From the NCBI GenBank assembly GCA_023266695.1, contig JAHFPO010000140.1:1-5614 (forward strand): DNA of 5,614 nt, given 5' to 3'. Positions within the stretch are counted from its first letter, which is position 1. Each line of letters begins with the position of its first letter. This DNA is from Hyphomicrobiales bacterium. GTDB lineage: Bacteria > Pseudomonadota > Alphaproteobacteria > Rhizobiales > Xanthobacteraceae. A program made the translations under genes and the position numbers. Of this stretch, positions 5,492 through 5,614 are shown in pieces. The notes below the pieces were generated by a model. The model was given only the letters and a program-made list of their open reading frames with translations. It ran no database searches and was not told the origin of the DNA.

Positions 5492-5614
5492 TCATCCGAC
5501 GCGCACCACCGTCCGCCCGCGCACCTTGCCCGCGAGGATGGAGCGGGCGGCCTCGAGAACGCCGGCGAACGGCACTTCGGTGGTGATGGCGGCGAGCTTG
5601 GCGCGGTCGAGGTC
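5492..5614 (-). CDS. MDR-family oxidoreductase, AcuI/YhdH type, C-terminal end (runs off the window)
   Basis: The last 40 codons of a minus-strand gene, ending TGA at 5494-5492. The peptide reads DLDRAKLAAITTEVPF, continues with an amphipathic helix, and ends LAGKVRGRTVVRVG. A helix, then Gly-x-Val-Arg-Gly-Arg and a short beta strand of Val residues, is the C-terminal end of medium-chain dehydrogenase/reductases. In this family AcuI reduces acrylyl-CoA to propionyl-CoA with NADPH in the cytoplasm, and YhdH is its E. coli relative; which substrate applies here cannot be said from the tail. It is probably the intact gene, since only its 3' end repeats at 3405-3542. In the ancestral order the four-cysteine gene would follow it on the same strand. 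Confidence 0.7.
   Translation of the reverse strand, partial: DLDRAKLAAITTEVPFAGVLEAARSILAGKVRGRTVVRVG

Larger units (their letters stand above)
5422..5614. repeat. Right copy of the direct repeat flanking the cargo
   Basis: Matches 3248-3527 in the same orientation, with one 83-base deletion and a few small gaps (see the left copy for counts). It contains the relic of the four-cysteine gene and the 3' end of the oxidoreductase, and continues beyond the window. The 11 mismatches in the 111-base part and the small gaps show that the duplication is not recent, or that the two copies came from different strains. Confidence 0.9.

Noticed and set aside
3248..5614. Insertion sequence or integron explanation for the duplicated ends
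   Set aside because: No transposase or integrase frame, no terminal inverted repeats; the repeats are pieces of two adjacent genes, far longer than a target-site duplication.

Overview
The window looks like chromosomal DNA of a high-GC alphaproteobacterium, most likely Hyphomicrobiales (Bradyrhizobium, Rhodopseudomonas or Xanthobacteraceae type). This rests on codon usage, on an alphaproteobacterial-style IspE N-terminus, and on small secreted proteins that resemble Bradyrhizobium 'hypothetical proteins'. The assignment comes from recognition of protein sequence, not from a search.

Left part (1-2160), conserved core. The 5' end of ispE (isoprenoid MEP pathway) runs leftward off the window. 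It is divergent from a full-length exported TPR protein (358-2103) that ends at a strong bidirectional terminator (2138-2159).

Middle part (2221-3542), minus strand. Two small secreted four-cysteine proteins lie in tandem (2863-3327 and 2221-2619). They share a Cys-x-Asp-Gly-Thr core and nearly the same cysteine spacing, so they are probably diverged paralogues. Upstream of them lies a 45-codon remnant of the 3' end of an AcuI/YhdH-type MDR oxidoreductase (3405-3542).

Cargo (3542-5421), lower in GC in places. It holds a minus-strand exported L,D-transpeptidase (3542-4051), a 363-base divergent intergenic region, a 37-residue lipoprotein gene missed by normal length cut-offs (4415-4528) with its own terminator, and a plus-strand exported protein with a His...Asn-Cys-Asn pattern that fits a circularly permuted papain-like (PPPDE/NlpC-P60-like) fold (4664-5305). 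The products all look extracytoplasmic, so an envelope-related role is plausible.

Right edge (5422-5614). The real 3' end of the MDR oxidoreductase (stop at 5492-5494) is followed by a 44-base relic of the start of the four-cysteine gene. Bases 3248-3527 and 5422-5614 are therefore two diverged copies of one locus (oxidoreductase 3' end plus four-cysteine gene 5' end), in direct orientation around the cargo. This is the main finding: the ancestral order was probably oxidoreductase then four-cysteine gene, and the cargo was inserted there with duplication of the junction, as in a single-crossover integration or a recombination with DNA from a related strain. The right copy then lost 83 bases between two GGCGAG repeats, which removed the start codon of the four-cysteine gene. 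No CRISPR array, tRNA, rRNA, transposase or integrase was seen.
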